DNA of 64,000 bases from Nonomuraea sp. PA05. GTDB lineage: Bacteria > Actinomycetota > Actinomycetes > Streptosporangiales > Streptosporangiaceae. Below are positions 17,601-24,354 of this stretch, in pieces; position 1 is the stretch's first letter, and each line of letters starts with the position of its first letter. Where the stretch lies: assembly GCF_008086045.1 (NCBI RefSeq), contig NZ_VSEY01000007.1, positions 298,748-362,747 on the forward strand, read 5' to 3'. The translations under genes were made by a program, and so were the position numbers. Below the pieces are notes generated by a model. That model searched no databases. It was not told the origin of the DNA and saw nothing but the letters and a program-made list of their open reading frames with translations.

Positions 17601-18147
17601 GGCCGCCGGGGCCGACTGCTCGGTCGCGGCCGTGCAGGACGAGAGCCGGTCCGACGGGCACGTGGTGACGGTGGGCGGCATCCTGAGCGGGGTGCAGCGC
17701 AAGGTCACCAAGAAGGGCGACACCTGGGTGCTGACCCAGCTCGAAGACCTGGCGGGCTCGATCGAGGTGATGATCTTCCCGTCGGCGTACCAGCTCTGCT
17801 CGACGCTGCTGGCGGAAGACGCGATCGTGTTCGTCAAGGGCCGCATCGACAAGCGCGAGGACGTCGCCAAGATCATCGCCACCGAGGTCACGGCCCCCGA
17901 CCTCACCCAGGAGGCGGGCGGGCCGCTGCTGGTCAGCCTGCCGCTGACCCGCTGCACGCCGCCGGTGGTGGGGCGGCTGAAGGAGATCCTCACCACCCAT
18001 CCGGGCACGTCCGAGGTGCACCTCCAGGTGCACAACGGGCCCAAGACGACGGTGATGCGGGTGGACGACCGGCTGCGGGTGACGCCCTCGCCCGCGCTGA
18101 TGGGCGACCTCAAGCAGCTCCTCGGCCCGGCCTGCCTGGGCGCGTGA
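14620..18147 (+). CDS. dnaE: DNA polymerase III alpha subunit
   Basis: Replicative polymerase, 1175 residues from ATG 14620 (GGGAGG upstream); the in-frame ATG at 14584 adds 12 residues and is less likely. N-terminal PHP domain starting HLHVHTEYSMLDG, the C-family polymerase core (VGPGRGSAAGSL, PDVDIDFDERRR with the catalytic Asp residues, YQEQVM, FNKAHTAAY), a helix-hairpin-helix region and a C-terminal OB fold. The length and the mostly intact PHP metal ligands fit the DnaE1 enzyme of actinobacteria, where the PHP domain provides proofreading. A strong hairpin follows the stop codon. Confidence 0.97.
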   Translation: MSSSDSFVHLHVHTEYSMLDGAARLKQMFKQVGDLGMPAIAITDHGNMHGAYDFYKQATGAEIKPIIGIEAYVAPESRHNKKPVLWGEPHQKRDDVSAGGYYTHMTIWARNKTGLHNLMRLSSRAYTEGFVRKWARMDADILAEHADGLIATTGCPSGEVQTRLRLGQYDEAVKAAAKYQDIFGKENFFLEIMDHGLDIERRVRDGLTRISKELNIPPLVTNDSHYTYEADASSHDALLCIQTGKQLSDPDRFRFDGSGYYIKSADEMRAVDSSDLWAEGCRNTLLVAEKVDPAGFFEFKNLMPTFPIPEGMTESAFFRQTVWEGMDRRWPEGYDEEHRRQAEYEIGIIEQMGFPSYFLVVADFIMWAKQNGIPVGPGRGSAAGSLVAYAMGITDLDPLPHGLIFERFLNPERVSMPDVDIDFDERRRGDVIRYVTEKWGADKVAMIATFGTIKAKAAIKDAGRVLGYPYALGDRVSKAFPPAVMGKDIPLSGIFDKDHPRYAEAGELRRLYDEDVDVKATMDLGKGLEGLIRQTGVHAAGVIMSAEVLTDHVPIMRRDSDGAIITQFDYPTCETLGLLKMDFLGLRNLTIMDDCLKMIESTTGEKIDLLALPLDDRKSYELLGRGDTLGVFQLDGGGMRSLLRLMRPDNFEDISAALALYRPGPMGANSHTNYALRKNGQQDITPIHPALEEPLKDILDTTYGLIIYQEQVMAIAQKVAGFSLGAADLLRRAMGKKKKSELDKQYAGFEGGMLERGYPAEAIKALWDILLPFSDYAFNKAHTAAYGLIAYWTAYLKANYPAAYMAALLSSVKDDKDKSALYLNECRRMGIKVFPPDVNDSDFDFTPRGTDIRFGLSAVRNVGGNVVDGIISARKEKGRFGDFKDFLRKVPAIVCNKRVIESLIKAGAFDSLGHVRKGLVMVHEQAVDAIIDIKKNEAIGQDSLFGAIDGGEDQTFDVQIPVGEWDKNTLLQFEREMLGLYVSDHPLFGVEHILAAGADCSVAAVQDESRSDGHVVTVGGILSGVQRKVTKKGDTWVLTQLEDLAGSIEVMIFPSAYQLCSTLLAEDAIVFVKGRIDKREDVAKIIATEVTAPDLTQEAGGPLLVSLPLTRCTPPVVGRLKEILTTHPGTSEVHLQVHNGPKTTVMRVDDRLRVTPSPALMGDLKQLLGPACLGA

Positions 18148-18155
18148 CTCTCCCG

Positions 18156-18201
18156 CTCCGGCGGGGCGGCGTCGGCAACCCTCGCCGTCGCCCCGCCGGA
18201 G
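18156..18201 (+). terminator. Strong hairpin after dnaE (probable terminator)
   Basis: Arms CTCCGGCGGGGC (18156-18167) and GCCCCGCCGGAG (18190-18201) are perfectly complementary, with the loop containing a further short stem. There is no U-tract, as is common for high-GC actinobacterial terminators. It lies between the dnaE stop and the amidase start. Confidence 0.65.
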
Positions 18202-18223
18202 CCCGTGGGGCAGGATCGCAGAC

Positions 18224-19606
18224 GTGAGCGAACTGCATTTCCTGACCGCGACCGAGCTGGCCCGGCTGATCCGCGCCCGGCAGGTGAGCGCCGTCGAGGT
18301 GCTCCAGGCCCACCTCGACCGGATCGAAGAGGTCAACCCGCACGTCAACGCCATCGTCACCCTCGCCGCCGAACGGGCCATGAAGGCGGCCGAGGACGCC
18401 GACGCCGCCCTGTCGGCCCAGGAGGCGGCCGGGCCGCTGCACGGCGTGCCCGTCGCGCACAAGGACCTCGTCGACACCGCCGGGATCAGGACCACCTACG
18501 GCTCGCCGCTGTTCGCGGACCACGTGCCCGAGCAGGACGACCTGATCGTCCAGCGGCTGCGCGCGGCCGGGGCCGTCACCGTGGGCAAGACCAACACGCC
18601 GGAGTTCGGCACCGGCTCCCACACCGTCAACGAGGTGTTCGGCGCCACCAGGAACCCCTACGACCTGTCCAGGTCCGCCGGCGGCAGCAGCGGGGGAGCG
18701 GCGGTCGCGCTGGCGACCGGGATGGTGCCGCTGGCCGACGGCTCCGACATGGGCGGCTCCCTGCGCACCCCCGCCTCGTTCTGCAACGTCGTCGGCCTGC
18801 GGCCGACGCCCGGCCGGGTGCCCGACGTCACCGACGTCAACGCCTGGTACACGCTGAGCGTCTCCGGGCCCATGGCCAGGACGGTCGAGGACGTCACGCT
18901 CATGCTCGGGGCCATCGCCGGGTTCGACCGGCGCTCCCCGTTCTCGATCAAAGAGGTGTTCACGCCCGAGCCCGAGCAGGGAGTGGCCGGGCTGCGCGTG
19001 GCGTGGAGCCCCGACCTGGGCGGGCTGCCGGTCGATCCGCGCACGGCGGCCGTCACCGCCACCGCGCCCGCCGTGTTCGAGCGGCTCGGCGCCCAGGTCG
19101 AGCAGGTCGAGCTCGACCTGAGCGACGCCGAGGACGCGTTCAGGACCTACCGGGCGTGGAACTACCTGCTCGTCCATGGCGACAAGAGCGGCCTGGGCCC
19201 CAACTCGGCGTGGAACGTCGAGCAGGGCCGCAAGGTCACCGGGGCCGACCTGGCCAGGGCCGAGCGGGCGCGCAGCCGCCTCTACCAGCGCATGGCCGCC
19301 TTCTTCGACACCTACGACGTGCTGATCGCGCCGGTCAGCCAGGTGCCGCCGTTCCCCGTCGAGCATCCGCACGTCAGCGAGATCAACGGCGAGAAGCTGC
19401 CCGACTACCTGGCCTGGATGCGGTCGGCCTACTGGATCAGCGTGCTGCACGCGCCCGCCGCGTCCGTCCCGGCCGGGTTCACCGAGGACGGGCTGCCGGT
19501 GGGGGTGCAGATCGTCGGCAGGCCGTTCGAGGACGCCAGGGTGCTGCGGGTGGCGCGGGCCTTCGAGCAGGCCACGGGGCACGGCCTGCGCCGGCCGCCG
19601 CTCTGA
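18224..19606 (+). CDS. Amidase (amidase-signature family)
   Basis: 460 residues. The Ser-cisSer-Lys triad is visible: Lys in VAHKDLVDTAG, cis-Ser in the AGGSSGGAA glycine-rich signature and nucleophile Ser in GSDMGGSLRTPA. It hydrolyses an amide bond in the cytoplasm. It resembles GatA-like stand-alone amidases rather than true GatA because no gatB or gatC is nearby. GTG start at 18224, 76 nt after dnaE with a hairpin in between, so probably its own transcript. The substrate is unknown. Confidence 0.92.
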   Translation: MSELHFLTATELARLIRARQVSAVEVLQAHLDRIEEVNPHVNAIVTLAAERAMKAAEDADAALSAQEAAGPLHGVPVAHKDLVDTAGIRTTYGSPLFADHVPEQDDLIVQRLRAAGAVTVGKTNTPEFGTGSHTVNEVFGATRNPYDLSRSAGGSSGGAAVALATGMVPLADGSDMGGSLRTPASFCNVVGLRPTPGRVPDVTDVNAWYTLSVSGPMARTVEDVTLMLGAIAGFDRRSPFSIKEVFTPEPEQGVAGLRVAWSPDLGGLPVDPRTAAVTATAPAVFERLGAQVEQVELDLSDAEDAFRTYRAWNYLLVHGDKSGLGPNSAWNVEQGRKVTGADLARAERARSRLYQRMAAFFDTYDVLIAPVSQVPPFPVEHPHVSEINGEKLPDYLAWMRSAYWISVLHAPAASVPAGFTEDGLPVGVQIVGRPFEDARVLRVARAFEQATGHGLRRPPL

Positions 19607-19745
19607 GTCTTGGGGGTCGCCCGGAGCGGGTGATGCCGCCCGTACGCCGTCCGTGACACGTTCTCCTGATCGGGTCGTGCGGCGGGGCGGAGGTGGCAGG
19701 GATGTTCGCAGCTCACAGGGCGATCAGGCCACGGTGGGGTGAGAG

Positions 19746-22205
19746 GTGACGGGGCGTCGCCTCCGGCTCGTGAGACGGGCCGGAGCCCAGGCGTTGCGGC
19801 GGATCGTGTCGGCCGACACGGGGACGGTCGAGGCGGCGGGGCTGCTCGCCGCGGCCGGCAGCGTGGGGCCGTCCTTCCAGCCGGGCCTGCTCCCGCGCAC
19901 CACCCGCGACCAGGCCCTGATCACCGGTGTGGTGGCCAGCGCCAACTACGCGTTCGCCGCCACGACGCAGGCGCTCGCCGAGGCGGTGGCGCGCCGCCTC
20001 GGCCGGCGCCTGGCCGTCGCACGAGGCCGCCCGCCGCGCCTGGAGGCCGGACGAGGGCGCCTGTCGCGCCTGGCCGTCGTACGAGGCCGCCTGTCGCGCC
20101 TGGATGCCGGACGAGGGCGTCTGCCCCGCCTGGCCGCCGCACGGGGCCGTCCGCTGTCGCGCCTGGACGTCGCACGAGGGCGAGGGCGTACGGGCCTGCA
20201 CGGGATCGTCTCCGACCCCCGGACGACCGCGCTCCTCACCCAGGTGTGCGCCTGCGGGGCTGGGGTCGCCCTGCAGCGGCTGGCGGCGCAGCGCCCGGGA
20301 GAGGGGCTGGGCCGGGCGGCGGTGCGGGTGTTCGGGTGGCGGCTGACGGCGGGAGGCGTTGCGGGGGCCCTGGCCACGGCGGCCGACGCGGTGGCCGATC
20401 GGCTGACCGGCGCGCCGACGGGGGCGCGGATTAACGTCGCCGCCACGCTCCTGGCGGGCGCGGGCGTCAGCGCCGTCCTCTACGCCCGCCAGCGCCGGGC
20501 AGCGGCCCTGCCCGCGGCGCCGCAGCCGATGCGGTCGGCGGTGCCCGCCGGGGCGCGGTCGGTGCACGTGCCTCATGGGGCGCGGGCGGTGCGGTCGGTG
20601 GATGCGCCTGGCGAGGCGGGGGTGGATGCGCCTGGCGAGGTGGGGGCGGTGCGGTCGGTGGACGTGCCTGGCGGGGCGCGGGCGGTGCGGTCGGAGGATG
20701 CGCCTGGCGAGGTGGGGGCGGTGCGGTCGGAGGATGCGCCTGGCGAGGTGGGGGCGGTGCGGTCGGCGGGCGTGCCCGGCGGGGCGCAGGCCGTGCGGCC
20801 GGCGGGCGTGGCCGCCGGGGTGGAGGCGGGGCAGGCAGGCGGCGTGGGCACCGGGGTGCAGGCGTTGCAGGCGGTCGGCGTGGGCACGATCATCTCCGCC
20901 TCGATCCTGGCGGCGGCGCGGGCGGAGGCCGCCGCGGCGGCGGCGCTCGGCCGGGCCATCGCGCTGGCCGTGCCGTCACTCGCGCCCGCGGAACGCGTCG
21001 CCGGCCACGCGATCACCCTGGCTCTGCTCACCTACGCGGCCCGCCGCGCGGCCGTGGTCGCCTACCGCCGCATCGACTCCGCCGGCGTGGTGGTCGAGCC
21101 CGCGCACCAGGAGCAGCCCACGTCCCGCCTGGTCAGCGGCGGCCCCGCCAGCCTGGTCCGGTGGGCGGACTTCGGCCGCGAAGGCCGCAGGTACGTCGGC
21201 ATGACGCTGACCGCCCAGGACATCGCGCACGTCACCGGCGCCGCGGACGCCCGCGACCCGATCCGCGTGTTCGTCGGCCTGGCCTCGGCCCTGACTCCCG
21301 GCGAGCGGGCCGACCTGGCGATGCGCGAGCTGGAGCGCTCGGGAGCGTTCGAGCGGAGCGTCCTGGCCTACTTCTCGCCCACGGGCAGCGGATACGTCAA
21401 CTACGTGGCCGCCGAGACCCTGGAGTACCTGACCAAGGGCGACGTGGCGTCGATCGCCATCGCCTACTCCGTCCGGCCGTCCTTCCTGTCGCTGGACAGG
21501 GTACGGGCCGCGTGGGAGGAGAACCTGGCGTTCCTGACGGCGCTGAGCTGGCGGCTGCGCTCCATCGACCCGGCCCGCCGCCCACGGCTGGTGCTGTTCG
21601 GGGAGAGCCTGGGCAGCCAGGCGGCCCAGAACGTCTTCCTGCACCAGGGCGCGCGGGGCCTGGACCTGCTCGGCATCGACCGGGCGCTGTTCGTCGGCAC
21701 GCCGTTCGCGTCGGCCTGGCGGCAGGCCTGGCTGGACGACCCGGCGGGGTGCGACGGTGAGGGCCGCGTGGCGGAGGTGGCGTCGTACGAGGAGTGGCTC
21801 GCGCTGCCCGAGGAACGGCGGGAACGGGTGCGGGTGGTCCTGCTGACCCACCACGAGGACCCGGTGCCGAAGCTGGGGCTGCCGCTGCTGATCCAGAGCC
21901 CCGGCTGGCTGGGGCCGGAGCGCGGCCCCGGCATCCCGGCCGCCGCCCGGTGGCGGCCGTTCGTCACCGCGCTCATCACGTTCGTGGACGTGCTGAACGC
22001 TATCCACGTCGTGCCGGGGCAGTTCGTGTCGCTCGGCCACGACTATCGGGGTGACCTGGCGCGTTTCGTCCGGCTCGCCTTCGACCTGCCCGCCGACGAG
22101 GCGACGATGGCGGCCGTCGAGCGGGCGCTGCGGGATCGCGAGCTGGACTGGGCCAACCGGAGGGTGGCGGGCGGCAAGGAGGAGGGCGCCACCCTGCCCG
22201 CGTAA
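19746..22205 (+). CDS. Membrane alpha/beta-hydrolase (Abhydrolase_9-like) with in-frame repeats
   Basis: 819 residues, GTG start. The N-terminal half holds hydrophobic stretches and two repetitive blocks: a basic decapeptide RL-x-x-x-RGR-x-x repeated about six times (20007-20192) and a 12-residue block of GEVGAVRSEDAP type (20575-20884). The C-terminal half (from about residue 475) is an alpha/beta hydrolase of the type found C-terminal in actinobacterial membrane hydrolases, with the nucleophile elbow GESLGSQ and a late GHDYRGD likely giving the His. Assignment to this family is by recalled sequence character; the substrate is unknown. The repeats are absent from typical family members. Confidence 0.75.
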   Translation: MTGRRLRLVRRAGAQALRRIVSADTGTVEAAGLLAAAGSVGPSFQPGLLPRTTRDQALITGVVASANYAFAATTQALAEAVARRLGRRLAVARGRPPRLEAGRGRLSRLAVVRGRLSRLDAGRGRLPRLAAARGRPLSRLDVARGRGRTGLHGIVSDPRTTALLTQVCACGAGVALQRLAAQRPGEGLGRAAVRVFGWRLTAGGVAGALATAADAVADRLTGAPTGARINVAATLLAGAGVSAVLYARQRRAAALPAAPQPMRSAVPAGARSVHVPHGARAVRSVDAPGEAGVDAPGEVGAVRSVDVPGGARAVRSEDAPGEVGAVRSEDAPGEVGAVRSAGVPGGAQAVRPAGVAAGVEAGQAGGVGTGVQALQAVGVGTIISASILAAARAEAAAAAALGRAIALAVPSLAPAERVAGHAITLALLTYAARRAAVVAYRRIDSAGVVVEPAHQEQPTSRLVSGGPASLVRWADFGREGRRYVGMTLTAQDIAHVTGAADARDPIRVFVGLASALTPGERADLAMRELERSGAFERSVLAYFSPTGSGYVNYVAAETLEYLTKGDVASIAIAYSVRPSFLSLDRVRAAWEENLAFLTALSWRLRSIDPARRPRLVLFGESLGSQAAQNVFLHQGARGLDLLGIDRALFVGTPFASAWRQAWLDDPAGCDGEGRVAEVASYEEWLALPEERRERVRVVLLTHHEDPVPKLGLPLLIQSPGWLGPERGPGIPAAARWRPFVTALITFVDVLNAIHVVPGQFVSLGHDYRGDLARFVRLAFDLPADEATMAAVERALRDRELDWANRRVAGGKEEGATLPA
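20007..20192 (+). repeat. 30-bp in-frame tandem repeat (about six copies)
   Basis: Successive units such as RLAVVRGRLS, RLDAGRGRLP and RLAAARGRPLS are encoded by near-identical 30-bp stretches inside the hydrolase gene; one unit carries an extra codon. They lie in a basic, low-complexity stretch between hydrophobic segments. Confidence 0.8.
20575..20884 (+). repeat. 36-bp in-frame tandem repeat (about seven to eight copies)
   Basis: Units of the form GEVGAVRSEDAP / GGARAVRSEDAP repeat with 36-bp periodicity; two adjacent copies are almost identical at the DNA level and one copy is shortened (GEAGVDAP). The reading frame is kept throughout. Confidence 0.8.
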
Positions 22206-22211
22206 CTGTCA

Positions 22212-22283
22212 GCCGCCGTGCCCGCGCGATCGCGAGCCGCCCGGCCCGCGTGATCCCGAGCCGCCGTGCCCGCGTGACCGCTA
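22212..22283. repeat. Three 24-bp tandem repeats
   Basis: Three consecutive 24-bp units starting GCCGCC (22212, 22236 and 22260) with a few substitutions fill the gap between the convergent hydrolase and membrane-protein genes. The last unit contains the stop codon of the minus-strand gene. Confidence 0.8.
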
Positions 22284-22805
22284 GGACACGATCTCGCCGT
22301 ACGGCTGCCGCAGCGGCGACTCGCGGTAGCCGTGCATGCCCTCCAGCAGCCCGAAGAACCCCACGGCCAGCAGCGGCCAGGACACCAGCACGCCGGTGGC
22401 GGTCAGCTTCAGCGCGCCGGGGACGATCTTCGCGTCCGGCACCATCACGCTGGGCGCCGCCTCCACCGTGACGGCCCCGAGCGTGAAAGTGGACCCTGTC
22501 CACAACGTCAGGAACGCGGCCGCCACCCCGCCGGCGCACAGCCCGAGCAGCACGGGCAGCATCCACCGCCGCGCCGAGAACCAGGCGACGCCGCCGCACA
22601 GCAGCCCGAGCCCGCCCGTGATCGCCGCGAACCAGCCGTCGGCCGCGATCAGCGCCTGCGTGGTCGGGTCGGCCAGTACCGTGCCCTGGTCGGTGACCTG
22701 GTACGGCGCCCGCGGCGTCAGCCCTGACCAGAGCAGCCCGGCGGTGACCCCGAGAGCGGCGAGTGTGAGGACAGTTACCGCAAAAGCGCGTACTTCCCTC
22801 GTCAC
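22281..22805 (-). CDS. DUF2567-like four-helix membrane protein
   Basis: 174 residues from GTG 22805, with GGGGGAG just upstream; the open frame extends 47 codons further but without family character. Four transmembrane helices and an extracytoplasmic loop after helix 1 (PRAPYQVTDQGTVL, then DGWFAAITG) match the actinobacterial DUF2567 type, whose function is unknown. It is divergent from murA, sharing a 185-bp promoter region with TACGAT and a near-perfect inverted repeat TCGTGTGC/GCGCACGA. The family assignment is moderate. Confidence 0.75.
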   Translation of the reverse strand: MTREVRAFAVTVLTLAALGVTAGLLWSGLTPRAPYQVTDQGTVLADPTTQALIAADGWFAAITGGLGLLCGGVAWFSARRWMLPVLLGLCAGGVAAAFLTLWTGSTFTLGAVTVEAAPSVMVPDAKIVPGALKLTATGVLVSWPLLAVGFFGLLEGMHGYRESPLRQPYGEIVS

Positions 22806-22990
22806 GCCACTCCCCCTCACATGTACGGCCGAATCAGCTCGATGGTATCCCTCAGCCCGGCCCGCGACCCCGCCGCGGCCTGTGAAGGCTGGCCCCCGGA
22901 GCACACGAATGCGGACTCTTGGGAACCTCGACGTACGATCGTGCATCGTGTGCGGTTGCGCACGACCTCGATTGAAAAGGGCAGAACTTC

Positions 22991-24301
22991 GTGATTGCAG
23001 ACGAGTCCTGGCTAATTGAACCTTCCGGACCCCTCCGGGGAGACGTCGAAGTACGCGGTTCCAAGAACGGCGTGTCCAAGCACATGGTCGCGGCCATGAT
23101 GGGCAACGGCGAGAGCAGCATCCACAACGCCCCCGAGGTGGGCGAGGTGGAGATCACCGCCGCCATGCTCCGGGCACTCGGCATCCACGTCGAGATCTCC
23201 CGTACCGAGATCAGGATCGAGAAGGGCGCGGAGATCGAGCCCCGGGTCCCCGACGCGTTCACCGGCCTGAACCGCATCCCGATCCTCATGCTCGGCCCCC
23301 TGCTGCACCTGGCGGGGGAGGCGTTCGTGCCGCTGGTCGGCGGCGACCCGATCGGGCGGCGGCCGGTGAACTTCCACGTGGACGCCCTGCGCGCGATGGG
23401 CGCCGAGGTCCAGGTGGGCGACACCGGCATCTACGCCAAGGCCAAACGGCTCAACGGCACCAGGATCGAGCTGCCGTACCCGAGCGTGGGCGCCACCGAG
23501 ACGGTGCTGATGTCGGCGGTGCTGGCCGACGGCAAGACGGTGCTGAAGAACGCGGCCACCGAGCCGGAGGTGGTGGAGCTGGCGCTGTTCCTGCAGCGGA
23601 TGGGCGCCAGGATCGAGCTGTCGCCCGACCGCAGGATCGTCATCGAGGGCGTCGAACGGCTGCGCGGCGCCCAGACCTGGCTGACCGGCGACCGCATCGA
23701 GGCGTTCTCGTACCTGGCGGCGGGCCTGATCACCCAGGGCGAGGTGCGCGTGCACGGCTGCCCGCAGGACCGGCTGGTCACCGCGATCACCACGCTGGCC
23801 AGGATGGGCGCCCAGTTCGACATCAACGACGAGTACCTGTGCGCCACCGCGCCCCCCGAGGGCCTGCGCTCGGCGGCCGTGCAGACCGACACCCACCCCG
23901 GCTTCATGACCGACTGGCAGACGCCGCTCATGGTGCTGTTCACGCAGAGCCAGGGCATGTCGGTGCTGCACGAGACGGTCTTCGAGAACCGCCTGGTGTA
24001 CGTGCCCGCGCTGCAGAAGATGGGCTGCGAGATCGAGGTGTTCGACCAGTGCCTGGGCGGGCCCGCCTGCCGCTACCACGACACCAACGCCCGCCACTCG
24101 GCCGTCGTGCGCGGCGTGTCCAAGCTCAAGGGCGCCGACGTGACGCTGCCCGACATCAGGGCCGGGTTCTCGGCGGTGCTGGCGGCGGCGGTGGCCGACG
24201 GGCCGTCCACGCTGCGCGGCGTGCACCACATCGAGCGCGGCTACCACCGGCCGTTCGAGCAGTTCGTGTCGCTCGGTCTGAACATCACACGCCAACGGTA
24301 A
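22991..24301 (+). CDS. murA: UDP-GlcNAc 1-carboxyvinyltransferase (MurA) with Cys-to-Asp
   Basis: 436 residues. Transfers enolpyruvate from PEP to UDP-GlcNAc, the first committed step of peptidoglycan synthesis. EPSP-synthase fold with typical segments SKNGVSKHM (PEP-binding Lys-Asn), YPSVGATE, TDWQTPL and DIRAGFS. The loop that normally reads GGCxIG has GGDPIG here, so the catalytic/fosfomycin-target Cys is Asp119, as in Mycobacterium MurA. The GTG start has AGGG about 9 nt upstream. The sequence is closest in character to the streptomycete-type MurA with the CLGGPACR segment. A second murA elsewhere cannot be excluded. Confidence 0.92.
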   Translation: MIADESWLIEPSGPLRGDVEVRGSKNGVSKHMVAAMMGNGESSIHNAPEVGEVEITAAMLRALGIHVEISRTEIRIEKGAEIEPRVPDAFTGLNRIPILMLGPLLHLAGEAFVPLVGGDPIGRRPVNFHVDALRAMGAEVQVGDTGIYAKAKRLNGTRIELPYPSVGATETVLMSAVLADGKTVLKNAATEPEVVELALFLQRMGARIELSPDRRIVIEGVERLRGAQTWLTGDRIEAFSYLAAGLITQGEVRVHGCPQDRLVTAITTLARMGAQFDINDEYLCATAPPEGLRSAAVQTDTHPGFMTDWQTPLMVLFTQSQGMSVLHETVFENRLVYVPALQKMGCEIEVFDQCLGGPACRYHDTNARHSAVVRGVSKLKGADVTLPDIRAGFSAVLAAAVADGPSTLRGVHHIERGYHRPFEQFVSLGLNITRQR

Positions 24302-24354
24302 AGAGGCAGGAAGCGGGCGTTTGCCGCCCATCCGGACGTCGCAGATCATCTGAC

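Noticed and set aside
14908..18495. 1195-codon open frame antisense to dnaE
   Set aside because: Shadow of dnaE third-codon GC; no protein-like motifs, and dnaE is unambiguous on the other strand.
22852..23430. Minus-strand frame antisense to the murA 5' end
   Set aside because: Pure antisense shadow of murA with no family features.
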